In this document: one piece after another, positions 62,410 to 64,000 of the stretch
Position numbering within the stretch: position 1 is the first letter of the stretch
How the letters are laid out: each line of letters starts with the position of its first letter
NCBI RefSeq assembly: GCF_001484965.1
Contig: NZ_KQ947393.1
Coordinates: 386,234 to 450,233, forward strand
DNA: 64,000 bases
From: Shouchella shacheensis
Lineage (GTDB): Bacteria; Bacillota; Bacilli; Bacillales; Bacillaceae_D
Direction of reading: 5' to 3'
Notes under the pieces: generated by a model
Told to the model about the DNA's origin: nothing
Seen by the model: the letters and a program-made list of their open reading frames with translations, nothing else
The model's database searches: none
Position numbers and translations under genes: made by a program

Positions 62410-62883
62410 CTAGCTTAAGCCCGGGAAATGTTGCTGGCGCAAGGCTTCATAGATCACAATTGCTGCTGTATTAGAAAGGTTCAGGGAACGAATCTTGTCC
62501 GTCTGTGGAAGGCGAAAGCATCGCTCCTCGTGGGCTTCAACAAGATCGCTCGGCAAACCCGTCGTTTCACGGCCGAACACAAAAAAATGATCCTGCTCTC
62601 TATCCGAATAGTCAAAGTCGCTATAATTCTTCGTGCCAATCGTCTCAATAAAGTAAAAGGACCCTGCTGGATACGTTTGGAACAGCTCATCCACCGAGTC
62701 ATAGTAACGAATCTCAACGCTTGGCCAGTAATCACAGCCTGCTCGCTTCAGCATCTTGTCATCGGTTGAAAAGCCTAGGGGTCGAATGAGATGTAACGTC
62801 GTGTTCGTGCCTGCACAAGTACGCGCGATGTTCCCGGTGTTCGCTGGAATTTCTGGTTGATACAAAACGATATGTAAACTCAT
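62410..62883 (-). CDS. trmL: tRNA (cytidine/uridine-2'-O)-methyltransferase TrmL (CspR)
   Basis: SPOUT-class methyltransferase of 157 residues. LYQPEIPANTGNIARTC, FFVFGRETTGLP and RSLNLSNTAAIVIYEALRQ are the three trefoil-knot motifs binding SAM. It methylates the wobble base 34 of tRNA-Leu isoacceptors. As in B. subtilis (cspR), it lies directly downstream of yhbB. Confidence 0.95.
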   Translation of the reverse strand: MSLHIVLYQPEIPANTGNIARTCAGTNTTLHLIRPLGFSTDDKMLKRAGCDYWPSVEIRYYDSVDELFQTYPAGSFYFIETIGTKNYSDFDYSDREQDHFFVFGRETTGLPSDLVEAHEERCFRLPQTDKIRSLNLSNTAAIVIYEALRQQHFPGLS

Positions 62884-62985
62884 GAAAGCACCTCTGTTTC
62901 TTTTTCTCTGGCAAGCTACATTATAGCACTGGAGGAAAGGTCTTGCACGAGCCTACTTTACACAACGAACAGCATACCCCCAACC

Positions 62986-63078
62986 GAAAAGCACAGGCGG
63001 TCGTCCAGAGGCGAGAATTTTTGGAGGACCTGCAGAAATCCAGGTTTTAGATTTCCGGGCCCCTGCGCCGGAGCTAGA
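62986..63078 (+). repeat. shortened palindromic repeat (locus 12)
   Basis: A 93-nt copy with outer arm altered (gcacaggcggtcgtcc ... cctgcgccggagctaga) and inner arms partly deleted. Its end touches the yhbB terminator. Confidence 0.82.
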
Positions 63079-63114
63079 AAAACCAGCTGAAGGGACTCCC
63101 CTTCAGCTGGTTTT
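63079..63114 (-). terminator. intrinsic terminator of yhbB
   Basis: AAACCAGCTGAAGGG pairs with CCCTTCAGCTGGTTT, T5 after on the minus strand. It separates yhbB from trmL. Confidence 0.9.
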
Positions 63115-63116
63115 GT

Positions 63117-63992
63117 TCAATCAACAACAATATGAAAGAATTTATAAACGATGTCCTCTGTATAAGCCGGGGAATCCGTATACGCCCAGTGGCGCATGCG
63201 GCTATTTACGGTTTGTGCGTTAACCAAAGGCTCATTGGCTCTATCTTTGGCGACCACAATCGTATTGTGATCGAACCTTCCGTCTCCATTAAAGTCGTAG
63301 CAGATCACATCGCCAGGCATCAACTGCTCCGCGTGCTCGCGCTCCTCTCCCCGCAAGCCTGTTTTCGCCCCGCTTAGGTACCAGCGCAACGAATGCGCAG
63401 TGGCCCAACTGAAGCTCCAGGACCTCCCAGAGTACCACCAACCCTTATCTCTGCTTCCCTGACCCGTCATCGGCGCTCCCCCGGCGTGTAGGCATTGAGA
63501 AATGTAATTGGTACAGTTATCTTCGAATTGGGGGAAGTCAGGGTTGTAATCATTCCACCAGCGTTCTGCATAACGCACCGCTTCCCGGCGATTATAGCCA
63601 CTCGAGTCTTGATTCTCCCTGACCTCGGACCAGTCATTCCTTCGTTCTCTCTGCCCATCGGCCCCTTTAAGATTTTTTACCAGGCGCACATCTGATTGCA
63701 ACTCATCTTTTGTGAACGTGGCTCTCCTTAGCAGCTCTCGTTCCTCGACATAAAAATCTCCTGCTCGCTGAATGAGCCTCTCCAGTAATAAAAAATATTC
63801 AACCTCTGTTGTCTCCTCATAAGAACGGGATGCGGTCACATCCCCATGCACTTTCGAATGGACAATTTCCACATCGCTTCTGTTTAAAGCGGAACACTCA
63901 AACCTCTCCTCTTCCCCAATCGAAGTAGCTGGCGCAAGCGTTAAAAACGAACGGTTAATCTCCTCTGCTCGTTCATGAATAGCTTGAATCAT
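63117..63992 (-). CDS. yhbB: YhbB-like amidase-domain protein (Amidase_6)
   Basis: Up to 291 residues visible. The C-terminal half (about 135-290) is a CHAP-like putative amidase domain: YNRREAVRYAERWWNDYNPDFPQFEDNCTNYISQC with the catalytic Cys, then MPGDVICYDFNGDGRFDHNTIVV with the catalytic His. The N-terminal 130 residues are helical and unassigned. No signal peptide is seen from this ATG, but only 8 nt of upstream sequence remain and no stop is seen, so the gene may begin outside the window. Context (next to trmL, near prkA and yhbH) matches B. subtilis yhbB. Confidence 0.85.
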   Translation of the reverse strand: MIQAIHERAEEINRSFLTLAPATSIGEEERFECSALNRSDVEIVHSKVHGDVTASRSYEETTEVEYFLLLERLIQRAGDFYVEERELLRRATFTKDELQSDVRLVKNLKGADGQRERRNDWSEVRENQDSSGYNRREAVRYAERWWNDYNPDFPQFEDNCTNYISQCLHAGGAPMTGQGSRDKGWWYSGRSWSFSWATAHSLRWYLSGAKTGLRGEEREHAEQLMPGDVICYDFNGDGRFDHNTIVVAKDRANEPLVNAQTVNSRMRHWAYTDSPAYTEDIVYKFFHIVVD

Positions 63993-64000
63993 TTGATTGT

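Noticed and set aside
3696-63078. Insertion sequence or group II intron
   Set aside because: Elements are far too short to encode a transposase or reverse transcriptase, and no flanking target duplications are evident; the intron comparison concerns target choice only.
1-64000. tRNA, rRNA or other structured RNA genes
   Set aside because: No cloverleaf, 16S/23S/5S or familiar riboswitch core was found by eye; a tRNAscan-SE and Infernal run would be decisive.

Overview
The window comes from an endospore-forming Bacillaceae (Firmicutes). Evidence is an alpha/beta SASP gene, spoVR, yhbH and prkA, strong AGGAGG ribosome binding sites with frequent GTG/TTG starts, and many genes in the same company as in Bacillus subtilis. 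Species cannot be assigned from the sequence alone. No rRNA, tRNA, CRISPR array, prophage or transposase was seen.

Layout. 1-2818: cssR/cssS-type secretion-stress two-component pair (cssS runs off the left edge) and a TauE/SafE permease. 3051-7251: small conserved genes and the yhaX-yheA-yheB-yheE group. 7329-9419: a PucR-type regulator followed by msmX, the shared sugar-ABC ATPase. 9881-10081: SASP. 10263-19836: a minus-strand operon yngJ-yngI-yngH-yngHB-yngG-yngF-yngE plus a terminal acetoacetyl-CoA-synthetase-like gene, i.e. leucine/branched acyl-CoA breakdown to acetyl-CoA; a perfect cre consensus and a TetR-like palindrome lie upstream. 20213-25131: aminotransferase and a heterodimeric ABC exporter. 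25443-36061: spoVR, a small membrane protein, EamA transporter, pgcA, sfsA, a YtkA/FixH-like protein, GNAT-nitrilase fusion yhcX, glycerophosphodiesterase, FAH-family hydrolase, aminotransferase. 36272-39785: ykoGH-like two-component system with two PepSY-domain proteins, each preceded by matching 11-bp direct repeats. 40279-41912: a zeta-toxin-like kinase convergent with a DUF3990/ART-like protein. 41994-44125: nitroreductase and DUF418 membrane protein. 44243-47033: nagA-nagB and divergent nagR with a visible operator over the nagA -35 box. 47083-53504: SDR oxidoreductase, aldehyde dehydrogenase with DUF779 partner, D,D-carboxypeptidase, and a cytosolic beta-helix protein. 53594-63992: the yhb region (yhbH, prkA, trmL/cspR, yhbB) interrupted by a YitT protein, signal peptidase I, a class A PBP, a 29-residue membrane peptide, an IsdG-type heme monooxygenase and yufK.

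The most unusual signal is not a gene. It is a family of about 115-125 bp imperfect palindromes (gaaaagcgcaggcg ... cgccggagctaga; three subtypes, 22 copies or remnants at 12 loci). At 10 of 12 loci one fixed end begins within a few bases of the T-run of an intrinsic terminator. They sit singly or in tandem with a conserved linker, and some are reduced to short scars. No gene in the window obviously mobilises them. Second is the zeta-kinase/DUF3990 convergent pair, with a perfect 10-bp inverted repeat in front of the DUF3990 gene.
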